Below are positions 56,256-64,000 of a stretch of 64,000 bases of DNA, piece by piece. Within the stretch, counting starts at the first letter, position 1, and each line of letters opens with the position of its first letter. The DNA lies in NCBI RefSeq assembly GCF_030499515.1, contig NZ_JASTWJ010000001.1, positions 1,674,001 through 1,738,000 of the forward strand, written 5' to 3'. This DNA comes from Streptomyces sp. DT2A-34. GTDB lineage: Bacteria; Actinomycetota; Actinomycetes; Streptomycetales; Streptomycetaceae. Below the pieces are notes generated by a model. The model saw only the letters and a program-made list of their open reading frames with translations, did not search any database and was not told the DNA's origin. Position numbers and translations under genes: made by a program.

Positions 56256-56314
56256 GGGCTCCAGGGGCCCTCGGGGCCTTAGGCCAGGTCACACATCCGG
56301 AGGTCAGCCAGCCC

Positions 56315-56917
56315 ATGGCCCGCGCAGGACTCACCGCCGACCGCCTCGCCGCGGCCGCGGCCGAACTCGCCGACGAGATCGGGTTCGAGAAGGTCAGCCT
56401 GTCCGCGCTGGCCCGGCAGTTCGGGGTGAAGGACGCGAGCCTGTACTCGCACGTCAAGAATCTCCAGGACCTGCGCACACGGGTCGCGTTGCTGGCCGGC
56501 GGCGAGATGATCGACCGGATCGCCGCCGCCGTCGCCGGACGCGCCGGCAAGGACGCGCTCGCCGCCTTCGCGGACGCCTACCGGCAGTACGCGCTCCAGC
56601 ACCCGGGCCGATACGCCGCCACCCAGACGCAGGTCGACCAGGCTCTCGTCGCCGACTCCCCCGCCATGCGCCGCACCGCCGAGATCACCTACGGCATGCT
56701 CCGCGCCTACGGCCTCGAAGAGCCGGACCTCACCGACGCCGTCCGCCTGCTGCGCAGCACCTTCCACGGCTACTGCGCCCTGGAGTCCACCGGCGCGTTC
56801 GGCGCCCCCCGGGCCGTACAGGAGTCCTGGGAGCGCGCCGTCGACGCCCTGCACGTGGCGCTGGTGAACTGGCCGCGGCACGAGCGCGACCGGCGCCCGC
56901 CCCAGTTGTCACCCTGA
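56315..56917 (+). CDS. TetR-family regulator with WHG-type C-terminal domain
   Basis: A 200-residue repressor starting at ATG 56315, with CGGAGG about 11 nt upstream. The HTH (ADEIGFEKVSLSALARQFGVKDASLYSHVKNLQDL) is of the TetR type. The C-terminal domain has the TetR_C_33/WHG pattern (DAYRQYALQHPGRYAAT ... RLLRSTFHGYCALES), which binds a hydrophobic ligand. Its natural target may be itself plus the neighbouring genes, through the CTAGGA dyad. The decayed kinase gene is divergent. Confidence 0.87.
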   Translation: MARAGLTADRLAAAAAELADEIGFEKVSLSALARQFGVKDASLYSHVKNLQDLRTRVALLAGGEMIDRIAAAVAGRAGKDALAAFADAYRQYALQHPGRYAATQTQVDQALVADSPAMRRTAEITYGMLRAYGLEEPDLTDAVRLLRSTFHGYCALESTGAFGAPRAVQESWERAVDALHVALVNWPRHERDRRPPQLSP

Positions 56918-56978
56918 CCACTTAGACTGGAAGCTTCGCGGAGGTCACGCGCCACCACCACGGGGGAGGGAGTGCGTC

Positions 56979-58390
56979 TTGTCCCAACAGCAGCTCGGAC
57001 GCGGCCCCCTGAGGTCCCGGCAGACCCGTCCCACGCCTCCCGCTCCCGACGAAGAAACCCCGGACAGCTCGCCCCCGGCGCGTTTCGTCGGCTGGCTCGG
57101 TGGCCTCGGGTGTGTGGCCGCCGGGTACGGCGTGTTCCAGTTCCTGTTCAGTGTGCTGCCCGGCTCCCTCGAAGGTTCGGCCGCCCGCTATCTGATCGCC
57201 GGCATCAGCGGACTCGGCACCTCGATCGCCGCCTGGCTGGCGGCGGCGCTGCTGCGGGCCCGGGCGGCGGCCGGCGAGCGAGCACCGGGCGCCGCCGTAG
57301 GACCCGCCGCCATGGCACCGGGGGCACCCGGCCCGCTCCCCCGGGCCTTCGCCTCCGCCTACGAGACCCTCGTCGACCAGGTGTCCGTCGTGGACGACCC
57401 GGAGTGCGGCCGGCTCACCGGCTGGCCGCACTCCCTCGGCGAGACCTCGCCCTCACGCCCCACCCCCGTCGGCACCGCGTACGGCCTGCACATCATGCTC
57501 GACCTCGGCGTACCCGACGGACGGCTGAGCACCGGCGACCTGGTGGACACGCTGTGGCGGCTACGGCTGCCGGACGGCGGCTGGTCGGCGCGCTCGCAGG
57601 GGTCCGAGGCGCGTCCGGAGGTCACCGCGCTGGTGCTGGGCGCGCTGGCCCGGGCCCCGGCGCCTCCGCCGAGCGGCTGGCCGCCGAGGTGGACCGGTGC
57701 ACCAGCGCATTCACCCGTCAACTCGACCGCAGCGGGCGGGAGTCGACCCATGTCGTGACGACCGTGCTGCGCGGGCTGCTGCGTGCCGCGCCCCGCTCCG
57801 AGGTCCTGCCCGTGCTGCGCGAGGCCCTCTCGGACGGCGCGATCAGCGACCCGCGCCGCGATCATCTGCGCTGCTGGGGCTACCGCCTCGACCCCCCGCA
57901 CGGCTGGCCGTCACCACTGCACACCGCACAGGCGGTCGTCGCCCTCGACCGGGCCGCCCGGGTCCTCGGCGAGAACGCCGGTGCGCGCGCCGCCCGCGAG
58001 GACGGCGTCCGCTGGCTGCTGACCTGCCCGGAGGCGTCGCACGACACCTGCGCCGACCTGAGGAACCTGCACGAGGAGGTACGCCGGCCGCGCACGGACG
58101 ACCCCTCGCGTCACGAGGTGCTGAGCGTGCGGCACTTCACCGCCTCCTGGGTGGCGCGCGCCCTGCTGTCGCCGGGAGCCGTGGAGATCGCCCGCGCCGA
58201 CGGGCTGGAGGAGCAGTGGCGGGTACGGCTGGACGGGGCCGTCGCCGCGGTGTGGGCGGGGCAGACGGACGGCGTCTGGTTCTGGGGACGGGGCGACAGC
58301 ACCGAGCTGCGGCGGCCCATGTGGATGACCTATCAAGGTCTTTCGACGCTGCGCGCGCATGCCGTATGGATGTATCAGCCGGGTGACTGA
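56979..58390 (+). pseudogene. Membrane-anchored alpha/alpha-barrel (terpene-cyclase/prenyltransferase-like) protein, frameshifted
   Basis: TTG 56979 follows GGGGGAGGG. A frame from there encodes one or two membrane spans (about 36-90) and a helical repeat region (RLRLPDGGWSARSQGSE) until about residue 225. The second half is in another frame from about 57655 to 58390 (ASAERLAAEVDRC ... GDSTELRRPMWMTYQGLSTL). Adding one G in the CCCCGG run at 57655-57660 joins the frames smoothly (LARAPGASAERL). The QW-like repeats suggest the squalene-cyclase/prenyltransferase fold, but catalytic motifs are not evident. It may be a true frameshift or a sequencing error. Confidence 0.6.
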
Positions 58391-58428
58391 ACTCGGATGT
58401 CACGCGCGGGTCGTTGGAGGATGGGTGC

Positions 58429-59181
58429 ATGGGCGGTCGGCAGGTCCTGGCGACGCGAAGGCTGCTGGCCGAGACACTGGACGGTGAACTGCCCGAGCAC
58501 GCGCTGGCGTCCGCCGCCCGCTCCGTCGTCGCCGAACTCGGCTCCACCGACCGGCTGCTGGAGCTGATCGCGGAACTCGCCTCCGGGGAGGGCGATCCGG
58601 CGGACTGCGCGCGACTGTCGTACCGCCATGTCCTCGGCTTCGACAAGCTGCTGCTGATCGACGGCGGTCCGCGGCACATGCTGCGCGCGCACGTGTGGCA
58701 TCCGGGCGCGGGCGGCATCGGCGAGGAGGACATCCACAACCACCGTTCGCCACTGGCCTCTTATGTCGTACGGGGCCGGCTGGCCATGGAGCTGTACGAG
58801 GTCTGCGGCGAGAGCGGCGATGACGACGATGACGGTGTCGGTGGTGTCGCGGCGGCCCGGTACGAGGAGTCGCTGGCGGAGGGGTCGGCGGACTGGGTGC
58901 TGCGGCCGGCCGGTGCGGCGCGGCTGCGGCTGACGCATGTGGGGCAGTACGCGGCGGGCAGCTCGTACGCCCTGCCCGCGCACACCCTGCACCGGGCCTG
59001 GTGCGACACGGACGCGCCGACGGTGACGTTGTTCCTGGAGACCGGCGCGGGGCGGCGGCGCCACACCGATGTGTTCACGGCGGCGGGCCCGCATCCGGAG
59101 GCGGTGGAGAAGGTGCCGATGGATGTGCGGGACTATCGGGGGGCGTTGAGCGATCTGGCGGAACGGCTCAGGGCCTTGTGA
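58429..59181 (+). CDS. Cupin / cysteine-dioxygenase-like protein
   Basis: A 250-residue protein, ATG 58429 with GGAGG 8 nt upstream. It contains cupin motifs: HMLRAHVWHPGAGG...HNHRSPLASYVVRG and HTLHRAWCD with metal-type histidines. Cysteine dioxygenase and related thiol dioxygenases share this arrangement, but the catalytic Tyr-Cys pair is not evident, so the reaction is unknown. A poly-Asp run DDDDDG lies in the loop between strands. It lies 38 bp after the cyclase-like gene, so the two are probably one operon. Confidence 0.75.
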   Translation: MGGRQVLATRRLLAETLDGELPEHALASAARSVVAELGSTDRLLELIAELASGEGDPADCARLSYRHVLGFDKLLLIDGGPRHMLRAHVWHPGAGGIGEEDIHNHRSPLASYVVRGRLAMELYEVCGESGDDDDDGVGGVAAARYEESLAEGSADWVLRPAGAARLRLTHVGQYAAGSSYALPAHTLHRAWCDTDAPTVTLFLETGAGRRRHTDVFTAAGPHPEAVEKVPMDVRDYRGALSDLAERLRAL

Positions 59182-59208
59182 CGGCTCACGGCTCCCGGGG
59201 CGCGCGGT

Positions 59209-59252
59209 GACCCCGGCCGCCCGTCGGCTTCGTGCGCCGGGCGGCCGGGGTC
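59209..59252. terminator. Bidirectional 15-bp-stem terminator
   Basis: GACCCCGGCCGCCCG (59209-59223) pairs perfectly with CGGGCGGCCGGGGTC (59238-59252) around a 14-nt loop. It lies between the cupin gene (+) and the protease gene (-). Confidence 0.85.
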
Positions 59253-59260
59253 GGCACGGG

Positions 59261-60133
59261 TTACGGGAGTTTCACGAACGGCGACAGGAAGGCGCGGGCG
59301 CCCGGGGTGTCCAGGCGGTACGTCACGTTCGTCGCGTAGCACGGGGTGTCACCGGTGATCGTGGTGGCGGCCAGGACGTTCTTTCCGCCGATCACCGCGA
59401 AGTTGGGGCCGCCCGAGTCGCCGTAGCAGGCACCGCCGTTGCCCTGCGGTGCGGTCATCGCCAGGCGTGCCCAGGAGTTGTTGAGGGCGTCGAAGGTGAC
59501 GGGCGCCTTCATCCGGACGCCGCCGCCGGGGTGGGTCTGTCCGCCGGGTCCGTTGACGGCCTCCTGGGTGCCGTATCCGGCGACGAACCAGTCGGTGGCG
59601 TTCAGGCCCCGCGGTCCGAGCGCGCCGAGTTGGTTCGCGGTGGGCAGGGTGGCCGGGGTGAACGTCCAGCGGGCCTTGACCTTCGTGGCGGGCAGTTCGA
59701 TCACCGAGATGTCATGGGTGTCGGACGCGGGCCCCGGGTAGTCGGGGTGGCTGTGGGCGGTGCCCTGGACGGCGACGGCCCTCGCCTGGGCGGCCGGGTC
59801 GCCGGGGTACTTCTTGGCGGCGGCGTCGAGGCCGGCCTGCACGTCCTGGTCCAGCGACACGTAGAACTGCACGTTGTCGGGCCAGTCGGTGGTGCAGTGC
59901 GCGGCGGTCAGGAAGGTGTCCGCGTCGATCATGGTGCCGGAGCAGACCCAGTCGACCCGGTCCGGGGTCGCGGGATCGCCGTCGTTGTCCCAGGTGGCCA
60001 CGAGCGCGCCGACCTCGGTGCGTTCGGGGGCGGGCGTCGCGTTGTACGAGTTGATGGCCGAGGACGGCAGCGCCGTGGCGAGCACGGCCGCACAGGCCGC
60101 CGCGGTGACGGCGGTGGCGCGTATGGCTGACAA
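59261..60133 (-). CDS. Secreted trypsin-like serine protease (S1 family)
   Basis: A 290-residue secreted protease. The start is TTG 60133 with AAGGG 9 nt upstream; it begins a signal peptide (SAIRATAVTAAACAAVLATALPSSA). The triad is intact: H79 in TAAHC, D141 in HDISVIEL and S240 in CYGDSGGP. Cysteines C64/C80 and C236/C266-type pairs suggest disulfides. It lacks the canonical IVGG N-terminus after a propeptide; the mature N-terminus is unclear. Similar proteins are common in Streptomyces secretomes. Confidence 0.85.
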   Translation of the reverse strand: MSAIRATAVTAAACAAVLATALPSSAINSYNATPAPERTEVGALVATWDNDGDPATPDRVDWVCSGTMIDADTFLTAAHCTTDWPDNVQFYVSLDQDVQAGLDAAAKKYPGDPAAQARAVAVQGTAHSHPDYPGPASDTHDISVIELPATKVKARWTFTPATLPTANQLGALGPRGLNATDWFVAGYGTQEAVNGPGGQTHPGGGVRMKAPVTFDALNNSWARLAMTAPQGNGGACYGDSGGPNFAVIGGKNVLAATTITGDTPCYATNVTYRLDTPGARAFLSPFVKLP

Positions 60134-60281
60134 AAGAACTGACCCTTCTGCAGGTGAGCTTGGGTGTTCTCCTGTGGGGGGGTGCGCCAAGTGAAACGCC
60201 TGGGGGCGGCTGCGACAAGAGTGTGCTCGCTCCCGCAGGGTTTTCCCTATGCGTTCCCTGTGTGATCAGCTCGCCGTTGCG

Positions 60282-60335
60282 GAAGTAGCCGAAGTGGCCG
60301 AAGTGGCCGAAGTGGCCGAAGTGGCCGAAGTGGCC
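60282..60335. repeat. Six-copy 9-bp minisatellite
   Basis: GAAGTGGCC repeats six times in tandem; the first unit is GAAGTAGCC. It lies 9 bp beyond the NUDIX gene stop on the minus strand. The unit length is a multiple of three, so it could encode a repeat peptide, but no gene includes it convincingly. Confidence 0.95.
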
Positions 60336-60344
60336 CCGGTGGGC

Positions 60345-60770
60345 TCAGGACTCGGTGAAGGCCTGGCTCACGATGTCGAGGTTGTACGCGTCGATCTCCA
60401 CGCTGGTCAGCTCGGACCGGCCGAGCCACCGCGCGTCCTGATCCGGCTCGGGGAGGGTGACGCTCGCGGACAACGGCCTGACCAGGAAGTTGTCCTGCCA
60501 GTTCTTGATCTCGTGCCCCCGGTAGTCGCTGAGGAAGGACGACTCGCCGACCTTGCGGACGATTTCGCCGAGGAGTCCGGTCTCTTCCTTCAGCTCCCGC
60601 AGGGCGCCGTCCTCGGGACTCTCACCGGGCTCCAGCTTCCCGCAGGGAACCCCCCACACCCGCGGCAGGAACCGCTCCTTCTCGCTGCGGCGCACCAGAA
60701 GCACCCGCTGCTTGTCGTCCATCACGACGGCGGCCGCCAGTCGCCTGTCGCCGGGGATGTCCATGGTCAT
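60345..60770 (-). CDS. NUDIX hydrolase
   Basis: A 141-residue protein starting at ATG 60770 (MTMDIPGDRRL), with GAGG upstream. The Nudix box GKLEPGESPEDGALRELKEE continues with TGLLG at residues 44-68, matching G-x5-E-x7-REUxEExGU. It hydrolyses a nucleoside diphosphate linked to X. It is probably a housekeeping protein; substrate is unknown. Confidence 0.9.
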   Translation of the reverse strand: MTMDIPGDRRLAAAVVMDDKQRVLLVRRSEKERFLPRVWGVPCGKLEPGESPEDGALRELKEETGLLGEIVRKVGESSFLSDYRGHEIKNWQDNFLVRPLSASVTLPEPDQDARWLGRSELTSVEIDAYNLDIVSQAFTES

Positions 60771-60843
60771 GGTTCCTCGGTCCCTCGCCGGTGATGAGTC
60801 CAAAGGGTCTGATACCCGGGAAAGAGTCAACGCTAACAGGAAC

Positions 60844-61634
<791 letters not shown>

Positions 61635-61638
<4 letters not shown>

Positions 61639-62093
61639 GACAGGTCTCCCATGGCGTCGGCGTAGTACGTCGATTCCCCGAGGTGCCGGGCGAGTTCGCG
61701 GAAGCTCCAGCCCTCGCCGGGCGAGTGGTCGAGCTGGTCGTCGCTCAGGGCGTCGAGTCGGTTCACCCAGATGCGGGCGAGGCGGGTCAGCCGGCTGCGG
61801 GCCTCCTCCAGGGGCTCGGCGGTGAAGGGTGCGAGGTCCGCCTCGGTGGTGAGGGCGGAGGCGTGCCACTGGTCGGGCAGGGGCTCCTCGCCCGCGAGCC
61901 GGGCTTCCAGTTCGGCGAGGTGGTCGATCAGGTGGTCGGCGACGCGGCGGATCGCCTTGTGCGGGGTGTGGACGCGGTCGTCGACGTGCTTGGGCCTGCC
62001 GTCCCAGTTCGGCCAGGTCGCGGCCAGGGTGAGGACGTGGTCGACCATGGCGGTGACGGCCGCGGAGGGGGCCCGACGGGCGGTTTCGGTCAT
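61635..62093 (-). CDS. DinB/MDMPI-superfamily protein
   Basis: A 152-residue helical protein starting at ATG 62093. The helix bundle with W and H residues (AVTAMVDHVLTLAATWPNW, KAIRRVADHLIDHLAEL, GEGWSFRELARHLGESTYYADA) resembles DinB/mycothiol-dependent maleylpyruvate isomerase proteins; the metal-type His residues are H19, H54/H58 and H137. Mycothiol-linked detoxification is common in this family but not proven. It overlaps the next gene. Confidence 0.75.
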
Positions 62094-62197
62094 GCCCCGA
62101 ACGCTAGGCGCCGGTCGTTTCGGTACTGGCCGAAGTGATCCGTCCCACACTCTGTGAACTTCAGCAACTTTGCCGGCTCGGGCGGCGACCGGGGTGC

Positions 62198-63616
62198 ATG
62201 ACTTCCGCAAGACGTACGGCGTCCGTGTCCACTTCCGCGTCCGGCGCGCCCGGCCATCGCCGCGCGCACGCCGCCCGCAAGCCGCTCATCGCCGGCCTCG
62301 CCGCCACGGCCGCATTGGTCGGGGCCTGGTACGCCACCGCCGGCGCCGCCACGACCACGGCCGCCGCTCTCACCCCCACGACCACCACGGTGAATCTGCC
62401 GGCCAAGTTCCCCTACCTGTCGGCCGGTTACAACAACACCCGCGAGTGGACGCGCACGGCGACGGCGGTGGCCCCGAACGGCACCCTGCGGGTCGCCTGG
62501 CCCGCCTCGGACGGCATCCACGTCACGCCGCTGACCGCCGCCGGCAAGCGCGCGGGCGCGGACACGATCGTCAAGGGCGCCAAGGAGGTCGGCGGCCTGG
62601 TCGCGCACAACGACGGCTTCGCGCTGCTGACCCGGGTCGCCGACAGCAACAAGTGGAAGGAGACGGCGGCCGCGCTGATCCGCTACACGAACGGCAAGCA
62701 GACCTTCCGCACCAAGCTCACCGCCACCTCCTCCCACGACACTTCCCCGACCCTCGACGGCCAGCTCACCTGGAACGGCACCAAGTACGGCGCCTACTTC
62801 GTCGTGCACGGCGCGGGCGGCTTCGCCGACGGGCACTTCGGCGACAAGCTGTCGTACGTCAGCGCCAAGGGCGCGAAACTCAGCGGCGGTTGGAGCTGGG
62901 GGTGCAGCCACAACGAGGGCATCGCGCTGCACGCCGAGAAGACCGGCGCCTTCACCTCCCTCTGCTTCGACGACTGGCGCTCGGGGCTGTTCGTGTCGAC
63001 GGGCATCGGCGCGCCCGACAACGCCCCGGTCGTGCAACGCGAGCAGTGCTGGGCGGGCTACTGCGGCGGCACGTATCCGAGCCGTACCGGTGACCTCGTG
63101 AAGTCGGCCACCGGCCGCTACGCCACCGCCTTCGCCTCCCGCGGCGCCGCGTCGGCCAAGAAGAACCCCGAGGACTCCAGCGGACGCGGCTGGACGGTCA
63201 CGCCCAGGACCAGCACCCACCAGGTGGCCGTCGCCTTCCTCAAGAACCGCGACACCCCCGCGGGCAAGGCGATCCAGCTGTCCAGCACCAAGGGCGTCGA
63301 GCACGTCAACGTCCGCATCGCCCCCTACGGCAAGGACCGCCTCCTGCTGTCCTGGGAGTCCCTCAAGAACGCCAAGTGCGCGAACGGCACCTGCACCGGC
63401 ACCTTCGCGGGCACGTCCTTCCGGCTCATCGACTGGAACGGCAAGTTCCAGAGCACCACGAAGGTCGTCGGCACCCGGATCACCGGCGACATCGCGGTCC
63501 AGAAGGACGGCACGCTGGCGTGGGCGTACGTCCCGGTCACGCCGTCGTACGCGTCGCCGCTCACCGGTGCCTCCCCCACCTCCACGACACTGCGGATCGC
63601 GCGCCTGAAGCCCTGA
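62198..63616 (+). CDS. Secreted protein of unknown function
   Basis: A 472-residue protein, ATG 62198. After a Ser/Arg/His-rich N-terminus (about 1-27), a hydrophobic segment (LIAGLAATAALVGAWYATAGA, about 30-50) acts as a signal or anchor. The mature part has repeated short beta strands (TAVAPNGTLRVAWPASDGIHVTPL; ...GQLTWNGTKYGAYFVVH) that suggest a beta-propeller. Cysteines (WGCSHNEG, CFDDW, CWAGYCGG, CANGTC) may form disulfides in the extracellular space. I recognise no family. Confidence 0.75.
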   Translation: MTSARRTASVSTSASGAPGHRRAHAARKPLIAGLAATAALVGAWYATAGAATTTAAALTPTTTTVNLPAKFPYLSAGYNNTREWTRTATAVAPNGTLRVAWPASDGIHVTPLTAAGKRAGADTIVKGAKEVGGLVAHNDGFALLTRVADSNKWKETAAALIRYTNGKQTFRTKLTATSSHDTSPTLDGQLTWNGTKYGAYFVVHGAGGFADGHFGDKLSYVSAKGAKLSGGWSWGCSHNEGIALHAEKTGAFTSLCFDDWRSGLFVSTGIGAPDNAPVVQREQCWAGYCGGTYPSRTGDLVKSATGRYATAFASRGAASAKKNPEDSSGRGWTVTPRTSTHQVAVAFLKNRDTPAGKAIQLSSTKGVEHVNVRIAPYGKDRLLLSWESLKNAKCANGTCTGTFAGTSFRLIDWNGKFQSTTKVVGTRITGDIAVQKDGTLAWAYVPVTPSYASPLTGASPTSTTLRIARLKP

Positions 63617-63627
63617 GCGGTGCCCGG

Positions 63628-64000
63628 TCAGCCCGTGATGGAGAAGAAGATCGTGTCCTGGGTGTACCAGTCGATGTTCTTCGTCGCGTACTCCCACTCG
63701 GTGTGCTCGAAGTCGAGCTTGTCGATGATCTCCTGGACGTCGTACCGGAAGTCCGCGTCCATCCGGTCCAGCACGGCGCGGTAGGCGTCGGCGGCCGGCT
63801 TGGCCTTGGCCAAGGGGAACATGCCTATGTGCGGGCCGTCCACGGGATACGGGATGTGAAAGGGGATCTCCTGCGGCGGTCCGGCGAACAGGTGGTCGTG
63901 CAGCAGCAGATCCCCGCTCACGTCCAGGCGGCGCAGTTCGTCGTCGAGCAGGCCGAAGAAGGTCGAGGGCTTGGAGTACACGCCCAGGTCGGACGGGTCG
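63628..64000 (-). CDS. Protein of unknown function, 3' end visible (partial)
   Basis: The frame is open to the right edge and ends at 63628; the real start lies outside, since DPSDLG precedes any plausible start. About 123 residues of the C-terminal part are visible: SGDLLLHDHLFAGPPQEIPF, HIGMFPLAKAKPAADAYRAV and the terminal WYTQDTIFFSITG. No motif is recognised. It converges on the secreted-protein gene with 11 bp between stops. Confidence 0.65.
   Translation of the reverse strand, partial: DPSDLGVYSKPSTFFGLLDDELRRLDVSGDLLLHDHLFAGPPQEIPFHIPYPVDGPHIGMFPLAKAKPAADAYRAVLDRMDADFRYDVQEIIDKLDFEHTEWEYATKNIDWYTQDTIFFSITG

Noticed and set aside
60282..60335. CRISPR-like array
   Set aside because: The units are 9 bp with no spacers; it is a simple tandem repeat.

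Overview
The window is high-GC actinobacterial chromosome and is almost certainly Streptomyces. The support is strong GC3 bias, frequent GTG and TTG starts, rare in-frame TTA (bldA-type) codons, an alditol oxidase of the S. coelicolor AldO type, a DmdR/DtxR-like iron box, and an intergenic element of the 'CAAACGCCGGACGGGCT' kind common in Streptomyces. No rRNA, tRNA, IS element, prophage or CRISPR array was seen. The region reads as accessory saprophyte metabolism.

Layout. 1-6.3 kb: the end of a SpoIIE-type phosphatase/ATPase, a Tat-exported flavin amine oxidase, and two secreted GH43 arabinan-degrading enzymes, one with a ricin-type lectin domain and one with an AbfB-type domain. 6.4-8.7 kb: SRPBCC protein, methyltransferase, and a stand-alone LanC-like protein. 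8.7-17.5 kb: a purine catabolic cluster made of xdhC, an NCS2 purine permease and the three xanthine dehydrogenase subunits on the minus strand, with a PucR regulator divergent. 17.6-28.7 kb: mostly regulatory and envelope genes (TPR protein, GntR regulator, iron-box-controlled FhuF-like reductase, DUF2637 membrane protein, anti-sigma-type ATPase, secreted protein, membrane HTH protein, degenerate PP2C, a LuxR-type regulator beside a previously uncalled 47-codon gene, DUF456 protein). 28.8-32.1 kb: an Ada/AlkA fusion plus Ogt alkylation-repair operon, then rsgA preceded by a possible 23-codon peptide and a 16-bp tandem repeat.

32.2-38.5 kb is the most unusual stretch. A TPR-CHAT protease-like gene carrying a TTA codon is divergent from a two-gene unit (a Cys-rich protein and a membrane protein). 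It converges with a single polypeptide joining a sigma-like segment, an H-x3-C-x2-C anti-sigma-like motif, one membrane span and an extracellular CBM2-like domain. 38.6-42.5 kb: radical SAM protein, D-2-hydroxyacid dehydrogenase, alditol oxidase. 42.6-50.2 kb: a ROK regulator and a sugar ABC operon (lipoprotein, two permeases, GH2 beta-galactosidase). Both transcription units are preceded by the same 39-bp element. 50.3-55.7 kb: an ABC-2 exporter, a secreted GH10 xylanase and a secreted sphingomyelinase-like enzyme. 55.7-64 kb: a decayed aminoglycoside-phosphotransferase-like gene, a TetR regulator, a frameshifted cyclase-like gene with a cupin partner, a secreted trypsin-like protease, NUDIX, PEP-mutase/isocitrate-lyase and DinB-like proteins, a secreted protein, and a gene cut by the window edge.

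Functionally, secreted GH43, GH10 and other enzymes plus the ABC/GH2 operon would harvest plant polysaccharides. The CBM2-bearing sigma-like protein could sense them, and the xdh cluster recovers nitrogen from purines. Family assignments come from motifs read by eye. No database search was possible.
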